Assembly: GCA_000493965.1 (NCBI GenBank)
Contig: AWNV01000003.1
Coordinates: 1 to 64,000, forward strand
Origin: Candidatus Aminicenans sakinawicola JGI OTU-1
GTDB taxonomy: Bacteria > Acidobacteriota > Aminicenantia > Aminicenantales > Aminicenantaceae
Direction: 5' to 3'
DNA: 64,000 nt
Positions 35,825-44,840 of the stretch are shown piece after piece. The translations under genes and the position numbers were made by a program. Each line of letters starts with the position of its first letter. Within the stretch, counting starts at the first letter, position 1. The notes under the pieces were generated by a model. That model saw nothing but the letters and a program-made list of their open reading frames with translations. It did no database searches and was not told the origin of the DNA.

Positions 35825-37162
35825 ATGGGATATAGGCTAAAAAAAGCATTTGCAAGAATTGGGATTTTCTTGGTGGCTTTAATAGCCATAGGACTGATAA
35901 CACGGGCTGTATTTAATTATTCAACTGGGAAAAAATTGGAGGATTTTCTGGACCATATGAAGGCTGAGGAAATTCCTTTAGCCATAAGAGATATCGAGCC
36001 GGAATGTAATCCCCGGAACAATGCTGCCTTGAATTGGAAGACAGCAGAGGCTATTATTTCTGTCGTGGGGGAACAAAGAGCACTTTTAGGCCAAGTTATT
36101 GAAGATCTTTTTTATGGAAAGCCTTTGGAAAAAGAAATAAAAAATCAGATAAAAGATCTGATAATCAAAAATCAAGAGGCCTTAAATTTAATGTTGGAAG
36201 CTTCCACCAAAACCTGCTTTAAGTATGAAGAACAATGGGATGTTATCGGATATGATCGTAGGATTCCAAAGCTTATTCAATTGATACAAGGTACTCGGCT
36301 TTTAGGCATTGATGCAGTGATCAAAGCTGAGGATGGAAATGTTGAAGAAGCCATATATCAATGCCTGGCTACAGGAAGGTTTCTAAAGTTGTATCTTCAG
36401 GAACCATTTTTGATTAATTATCTGGTTGTGATGGCATGCATGAAGCAGGTCGCTGTTTGTTTGAACTACATCGTCTCTAACAGAGAAATTGAGACAGAAA
36501 CCCTAAAAAAAATCCTTAAAGAATGGGATTCTTCTCCGTGGAGAGAAGGACTGGTTTGGGCTCTAAAGTCAGAAAGAGCAGCGGGATTAGAATCTGCTCT
36601 CCTATATTTAAGAGGAGAATATGATTTGAATCTAGTTATGGGAGGAGAAATTTACTATTGGTTGTTTCGGCCTGTTTATAAAAGTGAAATTATCTGGATG
36701 ACGCGGGCTTATGATCGCCTGATTGAAGCTGCGAAAATGCCGTATTATGCCTCAAGAGATTTCCAAAAAAACGAACGAATAATAAATTCAATACCATGGT
36801 ACTACAAGATGGTTGGGGCATTAGTCCCCTATGTTGCAACTGTGCTGTTTAAAAGGGCTACACTCGATGCTATGTTTGAAACAGCACAGATCGGAATGGC
36901 CTGCAAGTTATTCAAGAACCTTAATGGAGATTTCCCTGAGGAATTGGCTGAATTGTCTCCTGGAATACTAGAGAAAATACCGGTTGATCCTTTCACCGGG
37001 CAATCTTTTGTTTACAAGAAACAAAACTCTGGTTTCATTGTCTACAGTATAGGTTCAAACTTGAAAGACGACAAAGGAAGAGGAACTTGGGAGATTACCT
37101 CACTTGTTATGGAGAAGGATGACGATTGGAGCTGGAAAGTAATGCCAGTAAAAAGCAAATAA
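35825..37162 (+). CDS. Membrane-anchored helical protein of unknown function
   Basis: The start is ATG 35825, 8 nt after AAGGAG (the ATG at 35801 is poorer). The 445-aa product has one N-terminal TM (IGIFLVALIAIGLITRAVF), a long helical, mostly extracytoplasmic body, and a C-terminal segment IPVDPFTGQSFVYKKQNSGF followed by VYSIGSNLKDDKG. That ending is common in uncharacterised Planctomycetota and Acidobacteriota-like proteins and resembles the tail of type II secretion pseudopilins (DPWG...Y.YSxGxDG...). A pseudopilin-like structural role is possible but not shown. Confidence 0.7.
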   Translation: MGYRLKKAFARIGIFLVALIAIGLITRAVFNYSTGKKLEDFLDHMKAEEIPLAIRDIEPECNPRNNAALNWKTAEAIISVVGEQRALLGQVIEDLFYGKPLEKEIKNQIKDLIIKNQEALNLMLEASTKTCFKYEEQWDVIGYDRRIPKLIQLIQGTRLLGIDAVIKAEDGNVEEAIYQCLATGRFLKLYLQEPFLINYLVVMACMKQVAVCLNYIVSNREIETETLKKILKEWDSSPWREGLVWALKSERAAGLESALLYLRGEYDLNLVMGGEIYYWLFRPVYKSEIIWMTRAYDRLIEAAKMPYYASRDFQKNERIINSIPWYYKMVGALVPYVATVLFKRATLDAMFETAQIGMACKLFKNLNGDFPEELAELSPGILEKIPVDPFTGQSFVYKKQNSGFIVYSIGSNLKDDKGRGTWEITSLVMEKDDDWSWKVMPVKSK

Positions 37163-37185
37163 AAGAAAACCCAGATAAAAACCGG

Positions 37186-37208
37186 ACAATACCCATTCAC
37201 CTATTTTT
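37186..37208. repeat. 23-bp dispersed repeat, copy 2
   Basis: Identical over 23 bp to 9977-9999. It starts 23 bp after a stop codon. Nothing else is seen between 37209 and 37340. Confidence 0.5.
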
Positions 37209-37340
37209 GAGTGTAAAATATGTATGATATTGCTTATGATGGTTAATACCCATATAATTCATTTGTGCACCACCTAAGTTTGATTTTATTGATCTCGCAG
37301 GCAGCCTATCAAAAACAAGATTCCTGCAGTAAGTACATCA

Positions 37341-37573
37341 CATCATCATGCTGCATATCCAAAGAAAGTTAAAAGTCTTTTTTGCCAAGGGAAGGATGAT
37401 ATGTTTAATATTTCTGGGGTATACTTCTGCTCGTATTTTTCCCCTTTTTTCCGATTGCTTATCTCTTAATAGGCCGCCTTTTCATGGGCCAAATGATGTT
37501 TGCCAATAATAACTGTGTCGGATGTGGACTCTGTGCGAAGTCCTACGTTATCACGAACCCGAAACTACTTTGA
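37341..37573 (+). pseudogene. EFR1-type membrane ferredoxin remnant
   Basis: The frame ending at TGA 37571-37573 encodes a TM segment (LLVFFPLFPIAYLLIGRLFM) and FANNNCVGCGLCAKS, with the first three cysteines of a 4Fe-4S cluster, then stops before the fourth. Upstream, in another frame, HHHAAYPKKVKSLF matches the region before the TM in EFR1-family ferredoxins. Gene start and second cluster are missing. Confidence 0.6.
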
Positions 37574-37675
37574 AAGACTTGATTAACAAGAAGCGATAAT
37601 TAATTGGGAAATTTATATCCTTTTTAGCTTTTTTCAGAACTTAGTCTGTGATTTTTCTCCTTCCAACAATTATTC

Positions 37676-37704
37676 TTTAATTAGCTACAAATCTTCGCTA
37701 TAAT
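37676..37704 (+). promoter_or_regulatory. Sigma70-like promoter, shared module copy 1
   Basis: TTTAAT, a 17-bp spacer and TATAAT, embedded in TAGCTACAAATCTTCGC. The same module occurs at 41629. It lies 135 bp upstream of the large secreted protein gene at 37839. Confidence 0.6.
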
Positions 37705-37838
37705 GTGGACATTGTGAATATCACCAGGTGAAAATTTGCTTCAACATTACGGGGGATAGGACAAAGTATTCGAAGTCCCAGCAGGAGTTACAGCCAAATA
37801 TCCCGGTGGAAGCTTACAGCACCTGGAGGAGGAAAGGG

Positions 37839-40800
37839 ATGATCAATCATAAAAGGCATACGATTTCCATATTTTTCTTCCTAACATTGCTCCTTGTTTT
37901 ATTTTCTTCGTTTGGACAGGGTGCCGTCAGATTGGGCTTATTTCCGGTTCAACCGTCTTACAGTATGGAAAGCAAATTGGCCACCTATACATTTATGAAC
38001 AGCTTGACAGAAACAATCGTGCAGGATTTGGAAGAAGCAAATGTCGGTCAAATAATCCTTCTGCCCTGGCCGAAAGCGACGTCAGACGAAAACAGGCCCA
38101 ACTTCGAAACACTGATTGCCAAGGGGATTGAAGCCGGTTGTAACGGGATTCTGGTTATGAAACTGGAGGCATTAAAATTTTCGGTGACAGAGAAAAAGCT
38201 GCCAGCAGTAGGATGGATAAAACTGGCGAATGCAGATGTCTGGCTGAAAGGCGGTTTGCTGGATGTGCAGACAGGGTCTGCAGTATCTCCCGTAGACGCG
38301 AGGGGCAAAGGCGACAGCAAGTATTATAAAGGCCCAAGCCCTAATGATGTGCAGGATGAACCGATAAATTCTCAATATGTTGAAAAATCCCTGCTCGGAA
38401 AAGCTGTCAGTCAGTTGAGGCAGAATCTTATGAAATCGGTCAAGAACGGACTTGGACGGCTGACCCCGGGCCAGGTCAAGATGCCGGTCCGGGAGAGTAC
38501 CCCCGAGGGAGTTGGTTTTGCCCGGGATAGTTACACACTGGAGGTACCGACAGGTTTTGACAGACGCGGCATAATATCAGTTGTGAATCGCGGGCAGAGT
38601 CCCGAGAATTTCATAATAAAACCGCTGGAATCCCCGAGAGATGTCATAATCGGTTTGAAAGGACAGGGTTCTATAGATTCCTCCTGCCTGCTTGGTCCTG
38701 GGGAATGGAAATATGTGCGCTTGATCGTCAATTCCGATAGACATTATCCCCCACAGGCACTGAGGCTGGGACTGTTTACTGCAGCCGGGGAAAATGAACC
38801 TGACCTAAATGGAGAACCACGGGATACGGCCTCCGTACATCTGAAGTTTCAGCGCAGGCCGGCACAGGTTAAACTTTCCATCCTTTCCCAAGACCCTGTT
38901 ACTCTTGCCTACTCCTGTTCTCTAATAAATCAGGGAGAAACGATTGACAATTTGAGGCTTGAACCACCTGCAAGCCAGGAGGAGTTTGTACGCTTGGTTC
39001 CTGACCTGAAAGATGCTCGCATTCCAGCCGGAGGGTCTCTGAGTTTTAAGGTGATCCCAAATATGATTCCAGGCATCAAATCCATGGAAGTGACCCTTGA
39101 AGGCAATATAGGGGCTTCCCAGCATTCATGGAAATTTCATTTCGTAGTGCCGGAGGGCAAACGAATCTATTACGGCCTTGGACATTCATACAAAATTACT
39201 TCTTCAAATAAGTCGGATTGTACAAACAGGGGTGCCATCATAACAGGAATAAGGAGCTATCATAACAAAAAATATTACACTTGCGAAGGCGATGATGACC
39301 CACTGGAACCGGATATCCCTCCCCTTAAAAGATTTAGGGGCTACATTTATTCTTGGATTTCCAGGATGGTGGGAGGCTCTAGTGAATTTAACAACAAGGC
39401 GGGCAATGGTGCAGATGTAAGAGGCGCAACCATAAGAGAAAATTTGGGGGCCTGGCTACCTGATTTAGACAAGGACAGCCGGACCCATCCGATGGTATCT
39501 GCAGGAGACAGATGGATCGGCTTTGTAAATTATGCCCCGGGTAAAGATGGTATCTCAGTACATTTTGTGGCTTTTGGGCGAGACGGGAAAGGATATCGTT
39601 CACCTTTGCGATTGAATGAAAAAGGGCATGTGGCCAGATGGCCTTACTTGAGAGCCCGATACAACGGGTCCCGGGCATTCGTGGTCTGGGAGGATTCCGT
39701 CAGGGGAAGGACCGATGTGGCCTTCAGAGCCAGTAGAGAGGGGATGACCAACTGGGGTCCGATGTTCTATTTAACGAGGCATGGAGAAGGTGTGAGCGAC
39801 CCTGTTGTCAAGATTGCCGGGGATGGCACCCTTGTTACAGCCTGGCAGGATTTGCGTTCAGGCGGAGGGCTAATATGCTTAAGGCTGAGCCGTAACGGGG
39901 GAAGGAGTTTTGCACCGGAGATCAAAATCCCTGAGGCCGAAGGCGAAATTCAATCCTGGCCCCAGGTCGCACCCACCGCGGATGGAGAATATGCGCTGAT
40001 CTATGCTTCACGGAAGGGCGAAAATACAAATATTGTGATGCGCATGCTGGATGGGTCCGGCGCCCCACAGGGAACCCCCCGGGTTCTTTCCCAAAGCCAT
40101 TCATCATGCGGGGAACCGCAAATCACTTTCAGTCCAAAAAACCGTCTCTATGCCGTCTGGCGCGAAGGAGAAGGACAGCAGAGCGAAGTCTGGTTCGTCA
40201 AAAGCATGGATAAAGGGATGACCTGGACTCCTCCAAAACAACTGACCAATGATGAGGCGTATTCCGAATACCCATTGGTTGGAGGCGATGAGTCAACTCT
40301 CTGGGTAAGTTATCATAGTAACATATCGGGCGCGGCTGACCTGAAGTATGTGATGGTCAGCCAAGATGAAGGCGAAACCTGGGGAGAGTACGTGACCATG
40401 CCCTCAATAGGAGGTAAGGTGTTGAACGCCTGGCTGGAGGTCAATTTCTCTCTAAAGTGGCCGCGGAGCAATTACCTCCCTCACAATACCTATATATCCT
40501 TTAACGGCGTCAGGGTGGGAGCGATCGAGAATAATATCCCCGAAGGGACCTTTGTGTTTAAAGTTCCAGCGGAACTGGTGGTCTGCAGCCCGACTGAAAT
40601 CGGATTCAACCAAGTCAAGGTTGCAGTTGAAGGGTTGAACCATGCGGATTACATCATGATGACGGATATCCGCCTGGTGGTCGAGCAGAACTTTTCTCAA
40701 GTGCCGATTGTGGCAGCCAGCCAGGCCGAAGCTGACAGGTTGGCCGAAATTTCGGGGACGGATCTGAATCATTCGAAACCCGATATTGTTCTGGCTGCCA

Positions 40801-41369
40801 ATCGCATTCAACACTTACCTGACAGACTCGTATCAGGACAGAAAGTAAACTTGAATTTACAGGTATACAACTTGGGCGAGGTCTCGGCCACAAAGGTTAA
40901 GGTTATTGCTTATAAGGCCGACCCCATGGATCCGACCCTCAAAAGGGAGGAAATGAAACTGGCTGAACAAAATGTGGCAGACATTGCTCCGGGTGCGTAT
41001 CATGACATAAATCTGTCTTTCAGATCCGGCTTGAAAGTTTCGCCACGCATCTATGTTGCGGTTCAATGCCAAGAAAAGGATTTTTACTATGACAATAATG
41101 TATTCAGACTGAGCTTTACCGAGGGAGACGGGGGAACGCTCACGCCGCTTCTGGGAACTGACATCCCCAATCTTTTCTATGCCCCCGAGCTGATGGATTT
41201 TGTCCATATCCCTGATATTCCGGCCTTAGAGGATTTAGTCAGCTTACCTGATTTCCCGGACCTGGTTTCACTCCCGGGTTGGGGGCCTCCCAACATCTCG
41301 AATATTGGAAGATCGCTTTTAACCCATCTCGAGAGATTAGGGATCAAAAAACCTCACTGGCTGAAGTAA
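37839..41369 (+). CDS. Large secreted sialidase-like (BNR) propeller with CARDB-like domain
   Basis: The start is ATG 37839, following ggaggaggaaaggg. The 1176-aa protein has a signal peptide (FFFLTLLLVLFSSFGQGAV) and an N-terminal alpha/beta domain (~25-180: RLGLFPVQPSY, LEEANVGQIILLPWP) resembling TolB-like nucleotide-free domains. A beta region follows, then BNR/sialidase-type blades (~590-870) with Asp-box-like SRNGGRSFAPEIKIP and SMDKGMTWTPPKQL. A C-terminal CARDB-like Ig domain (~1030-1120) follows, with LVSGQKVNLNLQVYNLGEVS and ending YYDNNVFRLSF. No sialidase Arg triad was verified. It is probably a cell-surface or exported binding protein. Confidence 0.7.
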   Translation: MINHKRHTISIFFFLTLLLVLFSSFGQGAVRLGLFPVQPSYSMESKLATYTFMNSLTETIVQDLEEANVGQIILLPWPKATSDENRPNFETLIAKGIEAGCNGILVMKLEALKFSVTEKKLPAVGWIKLANADVWLKGGLLDVQTGSAVSPVDARGKGDSKYYKGPSPNDVQDEPINSQYVEKSLLGKAVSQLRQNLMKSVKNGLGRLTPGQVKMPVRESTPEGVGFARDSYTLEVPTGFDRRGIISVVNRGQSPENFIIKPLESPRDVIIGLKGQGSIDSSCLLGPGEWKYVRLIVNSDRHYPPQALRLGLFTAAGENEPDLNGEPRDTASVHLKFQRRPAQVKLSILSQDPVTLAYSCSLINQGETIDNLRLEPPASQEEFVRLVPDLKDARIPAGGSLSFKVIPNMIPGIKSMEVTLEGNIGASQHSWKFHFVVPEGKRIYYGLGHSYKITSSNKSDCTNRGAIITGIRSYHNKKYYTCEGDDDPLEPDIPPLKRFRGYIYSWISRMVGGSSEFNNKAGNGADVRGATIRENLGAWLPDLDKDSRTHPMVSAGDRWIGFVNYAPGKDGISVHFVAFGRDGKGYRSPLRLNEKGHVARWPYLRARYNGSRAFVVWEDSVRGRTDVAFRASREGMTNWGPMFYLTRHGEGVSDPVVKIAGDGTLVTAWQDLRSGGGLICLRLSRNGGRSFAPEIKIPEAEGEIQSWPQVAPTADGEYALIYASRKGENTNIVMRMLDGSGAPQGTPRVLSQSHSSCGEPQITFSPKNRLYAVWREGEGQQSEVWFVKSMDKGMTWTPPKQLTNDEAYSEYPLVGGDESTLWVSYHSNISGAADLKYVMVSQDEGETWGEYVTMPSIGGKVLNAWLEVNFSLKWPRSNYLPHNTYISFNGVRVGAIENNIPEGTFVFKVPAELVVCSPTEIGFNQVKVAVEGLNHADYIMMTDIRLVVEQNFSQVPIVAASQAEADRLAEISGTDLNHSKPDIVLAANRIQHLPDRLVSGQKVNLNLQVYNLGEVSATKVKVIAYKADPMDPTLKREEMKLAEQNVADIAPGAYHDINLSFRSGLKVSPRIYVAVQCQEKDFYYDNNVFRLSFTEGDGGTLTPLLGTDIPNLFYAPELMDFVHIPDIPALEDLVSLPDFPDLVSLPGWGPPNISNIGRSLLTHLERLGIKKPHWLK

Positions 41370-41628
41370 CCTCCCTCACTTCGCACTTTCCCAGTTCAGT
41401 ATTATTTGCCAGGAACGGTGGTTGTGATCCAGAGCCGTGGCCAAACCCGCAGCGAGGATTCCCGCAGAGTGACAGCACATGCTATGATAAATTCCATAAT
41501 CTTATTTTTCATTGTACTCTTCTATTATCCTGGATTATTCACGATTCGAGCCTACCAACCCCACCCTAACATTAATATGGTGGCGAGGCACAGAGCACGC
41601 ACCTGTGAAGATGAATTCTCATTTATTG
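41370..41628. other. Gap without recognised gene
   Basis: About 260 bp between the large secreted protein and the next promoter module. Short ORFs here have no coding character that I can defend. Confidence 0.5.
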
Positions 41629-41657
41629 TTTAATTAGTTGCAAATCTTCGCTATAAT
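41629..41657 (+). promoter_or_regulatory. Sigma70-like promoter, shared module copy 2
   Basis: TTTAAT-17-TATAAT within TAGTTGCAAATCTTCGC, matching the module at 37676 almost base for base and followed by a similar ATTGTGAAT. It would give a ~195-nt leader to the GerW-like gene at 41862. Confidence 0.6.
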
Positions 41658-41861
41658 ATTGATATAATATCAGTGATTGTGAATGTTAGAGCTTGGAACG
41701 GGGATTGATTTTAGATAAAAAGGGTCAAATTCCTTTTATTGGCTGTAAATACTTAAATTCATTTTTATCATTATTATGATGCCAAAAACCTTTTTATGAG
41801 TCTTTTCGTAATAAACATTAAAGGTGTAATTTATTTATAAATTTAAGAAGGAGGTGTTAAA

Positions 41862-42257
41862 TTGAGAGGAAGATTGCTTGTATTTTTAGCGATGGGTTTA
41901 ATGGTCGTTTCGCTGGCTTTCAGCCAAGCTCCCACTAAAGAGAAACCAAAAGTTCAGGCTGTGACAGTATCTCCTGTATCCATGCTTCTCAAGGCTATGA
42001 CTTCTCGCCTACCCAATAACCTTCATGTGAAACATGTTGTCGGTGATCCTATAAAAGTAGGCAAAGTGACAATCATCCCCATCATGATGATCGATGTTTG
42101 CTATGGAGGAGGCGGCGGAGGCCCAAGTCAAGGTAAAGGTCAGCAGATGGGAGGCTATGGATTCGGTATGGGTGGAGAAGCCAAACCCCTGGGATTTGTC
42201 GTCATCAGCAAGGCAGGGACAAAATTCATACCTGTGGGAAAGGTCCCGAGGAAATAA
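41862..42257 (+). CDS. Secreted GerW/YtfJ-domain protein
   Basis: The start is TTG 41862 with a strong GGAGG 9 nt upstream. The 131-aa product has a signal peptide (LLVFLAMGLMVVSLAFS) and a GerW (YtfJ, PF09579-type) domain: HVVGDPIKVGKVTIIPIMMI, a glycine-rich loop (YGGGGGGPSQGKGQ) and PLGFVVISKAGTKFIPVG. In Firmicutes GerW proteins are spore or germination-related and cytoplasmic; here the protein is exported. A second GerW protein follows 10 bp downstream. Confidence 0.8.
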   Translation: MRGRLLVFLAMGLMVVSLAFSQAPTKEKPKVQAVTVSPVSMLLKAMTSRLPNNLHVKHVVGDPIKVGKVTIIPIMMIDVCYGGGGGGPSQGKGQQMGGYGFGMGGEAKPLGFVVISKAGTKFIPVGKVPRK

Positions 42258-42267
42258 GGAGGATGCC

Positions 42268-43215
42268 ATGAAGACAAAATACTTTTTTACAATTTCATTG
42301 GTAGTGCTTTTTCTATCATCAAGTTTTGTCTGGTCTCAAGCCAAATCCCCGCTTGAAGAATCCTTTTCCCATCTTGATAAGATGCTCTCGACCCTGAAAG
42401 TAAGCTCAATAATCGGCAAACCTATTCGCTCAGGAGATACTTACGTTGTCCCTTTTGCCAAAATTTCTTTCGGATTTGGAGCCGGAGGAATGATGATGGG
42501 ATACGGCGGAGGCATGGGAGCCAAGACTATTCCTTTAGGTATTTTGATTATCGAGGGAGAAAATGTAAGAGTTGAACTTTTCCCTGTAGAAGAGAAGAAA
42601 CCTTCTTTCTTCCAGGATATGCTTCCAGTTCTCTTTAAGATGCTCCCCCAGATAATGGGAGATAAGTTTCCCTCCTTCACCAACATGCCATCGCCTCCAG
42701 TAAAACCAGCGGAAAAGTCTAATAATCTTGCCGAAGAAGGTTCATTAGAACAAATTAAAAAGTTGTTTGATGAAGAGAAATATTCAGAGGCCCTGGAAAT
42801 AGCGGACTCTGTGCTTGCCAAAAATCCCAATAATGCCGACCTTTATGCTTGGAAGGGCAACATCATGGGCAGCATGGCTCAAGGAAACCCGATGAACATG
42901 ATGAAGTACGGGATGGGCGCCATGCAGGCTTACGAGAAAGCCTTAAAACTTGACCCTGATAATGCTATGGCTCATTTCGGCCGCGGTATGGGACGTTTAA
43001 TGGCTCCTCCGGGATTTGGAGGAGACCTTGATGGTGCCATTGAAGACTTTGAATTTGCTTGTAAGAAGGAGCCTTTTCCTGAGTCTTATTATCAGCTTGG
43101 AGTAGCTTACCAGAAAAAAGGGTTAAACAACAAAGCAAAGGAAGCTTTCAAGAAAGCCCTGGAACTGAAACCTGATTATCCGGATGCTGCAAAAGCTCTG
43201 GCAGAACTCAAGTAG
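42268..43215 (+). CDS. Secreted GerW/YtfJ-TPR fusion protein
   Basis: The start is ATG 42268 after AAGGAGG. The 315-aa product has a signal peptide (FFTISLVVLFLSSSFVWSQ), a GerW domain (~25-115: SIIGKPIRSGDTYVVPFAKI, FGFGAGGMMMG, KTIPLGILIIEGENVRV), a proline-rich linker, and 3-4 TPR units (~150-315: YSEALEIADSVLAKNP, AYEKALKLDPDNAMAHFGRG, AKEAFKKALELKPDYPDA). The fusion is unusual. With the preceding gene it forms a two-gene operon of exported GerW proteins, perhaps assembling on TPR partners in the periplasm. Function unknown. Confidence 0.82.
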   Translation: MKTKYFFTISLVVLFLSSSFVWSQAKSPLEESFSHLDKMLSTLKVSSIIGKPIRSGDTYVVPFAKISFGFGAGGMMMGYGGGMGAKTIPLGILIIEGENVRVELFPVEEKKPSFFQDMLPVLFKMLPQIMGDKFPSFTNMPSPPVKPAEKSNNLAEEGSLEQIKKLFDEEKYSEALEIADSVLAKNPNNADLYAWKGNIMGSMAQGNPMNMMKYGMGAMQAYEKALKLDPDNAMAHFGRGMGRLMAPPGFGGDLDGAIEDFEFACKKEPFPESYYQLGVAYQKKGLNNKAKEAFKKALELKPDYPDAAKALAELK

Positions 43216-43237
43216 TTTGAGCTAATTGAATATCCAC

Positions 43238-43636
43238 CTAGAAAGAATATTTTTTAGATACTCGACTTGATTTCGGGACTGAACCACGCGTGCTGTTTTC
43301 ATGCCATGAGTCAGCAGCCCCTGCAGATCTTCTTCCAGAGGCAACTTGCCTTTGAAGCATTCTCTTTCTCATCTTATCTGTCATTCCTCCCCATTCGAAA
43401 CATACGTTTATAATTTTTCCTGGTTCAGTTCCAATTCCGGGAGCATTTTCTGTCAACCTCTTTAAAGGAATAGCAAACTCATACACAAGCATTTTGTTTT
43501 GATTTTTCGACCTGAATATAGCGGTTGCTATTTCTCCGACATCAGAAGGTTGAGAGGAAGATTTACTCTTTTTCTTTATAGAGGGATAATTACTTGGAGA
43601 GATGCTTTCAATTATGGATAAAAAAGATTACGAGGA
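43238..43636 (-). pseudogene. Fragment of a secreted protein gene, unidentified
   Basis: The minus frame is open from ~43636 and encodes VGEIATAIFRSKNQNKMLVY and FAIPLKRLTENAPGIGTEPG. The latter part resembles the C-terminal segment of secreted proteins whose tail reads MxxRMxxRM (here MRKRMLQRQ). There is no start, and the last ~30 codons look out of frame. It is treated as a 3' relic. Confidence 0.35.
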
Positions 43637-43747
43637 TCTAATTCTAAAAGGAAATAAATAAAAAAGACAAAGGAGAGCAAAGCTGGAAAACCAGAACAAA
43701 TTTGACTCCAGGTTATAAAAAAGTGGAAATTGCTTGATATTTATGAC

Positions 43748-44272
43748 TTACAGTGGTTTTTTCCCAAATTCCATGAATTTTTTCTTAAGCTCTTGTTTCC
43801 TTTTCAAGTTATCCAGATACAAACTAAGATTGATAATTTCTTCGGCTATGGCCTCAGCTACAACACCAACAGCTCCCTCCCCCATTATATCAGCCTTAGC
43901 ACCTTTTACATCCTCTACAAATCCACCGACTTCTCGCTCAATCAACGGGCTTAAAATCCCTTCTGTGTCTTCCACAATGACAAGCTTGATCACTATGAGG
44001 AGCCGGTTATAATGCCTAAAAAATACTTGATCAATCTGATCTTCTTTTTTCGCCTTTTTTGCCTCTGCCATCATTGCTTTAAGAGAGTCATCGACAACTT
44101 CTCTCCCCCCGGTTCCTTTTTCCGTCATGCCCTTAAATGACATAACCAATTTATCAAGCAATGCATGACCGGCTTTACCTTCCTTAGTTGAAGGCACTCT
44201 GCTTATTTCAGCAGAAATGAGACTCACAGAAAATAAAATAACAATGATGAAAAGACAGATCTTTTTGGCCAT
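43748..44272 (-). CDS. Secreted helical protein, third gene of sigma operon
   Basis: The 174-aa product has a signal peptide (ICLFIIVILFSVSLISAE) and a helix-rich body with a mid-region hydrophobic stretch (LLIVIKLVIV) and a Gly/Ala segment (MGEGAVGVVAEAIAEEI). GAGGAG lies just upstream of its ATG, and it overlaps the anti-sigma-like gene by 65 bp in another frame. I do not recognise the family. Position suggests that it is part of the signalling output or acts as a periplasmic sensor for the ECF system. Confidence 0.65.
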   Translation of the reverse strand: MAKKICLFIIVILFSVSLISAEISRVPSTKEGKAGHALLDKLVMSFKGMTEKGTGGREVVDDSLKAMMAEAKKAKKEDQIDQVFFRHYNRLLIVIKLVIVEDTEGILSPLIEREVGGFVEDVKGAKADIMGEGAVGVVAEAIAEEIINLSLYLDNLKRKQELKKKFMEFGKKPL

Positions 44273-44840
44273 TTTTTATCTCCTCTACATTTTTAAAATA
44301 TTTCGATAAAAATCTTATAAGAGTTTTATCCTTTATAAGTATTTTCATCTTTTTTTCCAAATCCATATCCTCAGGCAGGTTTTCATCCCATTGAAGTGGG
44401 ATTTGTTTTTGACGCAAAGAACCTCTCCCGAGCATTGATGAAAAGGCCTCTTTAAAATTACTTCTCAATATATATTCTTCAGTATTTTCGGCAGTTGATT
44501 TTAAGTTGCTGCCGGCCTGATTCTCCATCATTATATACATTACAGGCGATTCTTTTAAAAATTGTTCGATTGCACTTATTGTAATTCTCTGATGAGAAGT
44601 CGAAAAAACATTTATCAGGATAAATACACCTACACACACGGCCAGTAGAGATACTGCCACTACCAGCACTGTTCTGCTAAACCTCAAGCCAGAACGCTTC
44701 TTCCTTTCACTCTCATTCTTAAGACATGCTTTAAGACGAGAATTCAGAATATTCATAGAAAAAATGTAAAAGGCCTCATTTCCCTCCTCATGAATAATTC
44801 TTTCGATGGTTTCATCCTCTGCTTTTTTATTTTTTGCCAT
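44208..44840 (-). CDS. Anti-sigma-factor-like membrane protein
   Basis: The 210-aa protein has a cytoplasmic N-terminus (~65 residues), a single TM (TVLVVAVSLLAVCVGVFILI) and an extracytoplasmic domain. It follows the ECF sigma gene with a 14-bp overlap, the normal anti-sigma position. It lacks the HxxxCxxC zinc motif, so assignment rests on topology and context. Its 3' end overlaps the next gene by 65 bp. Confidence 0.6.
   Translation of the reverse strand: MAKNKKAEDETIERIIHEEGNEAFYIFSMNILNSRLKACLKNESERKKRSGLRFSRTVLVVAVSLLAVCVGVFILINVFSTSHQRITISAIEQFLKESPVMYIMMENQAGSNLKSTAENTEEYILRSNFKEAFSSMLGRGSLRQKQIPLQWDENLPEDMDLEKKMKILIKDKTLIRFLSKYFKNVEEIKNGQKDLSFHHCYFIFCESHFC

Noticed and set aside
41406..41633. 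ORF after the BNR-propeller gene
   Set aside because: No start signal, mixed composition and no family; overlaps the promoter module.
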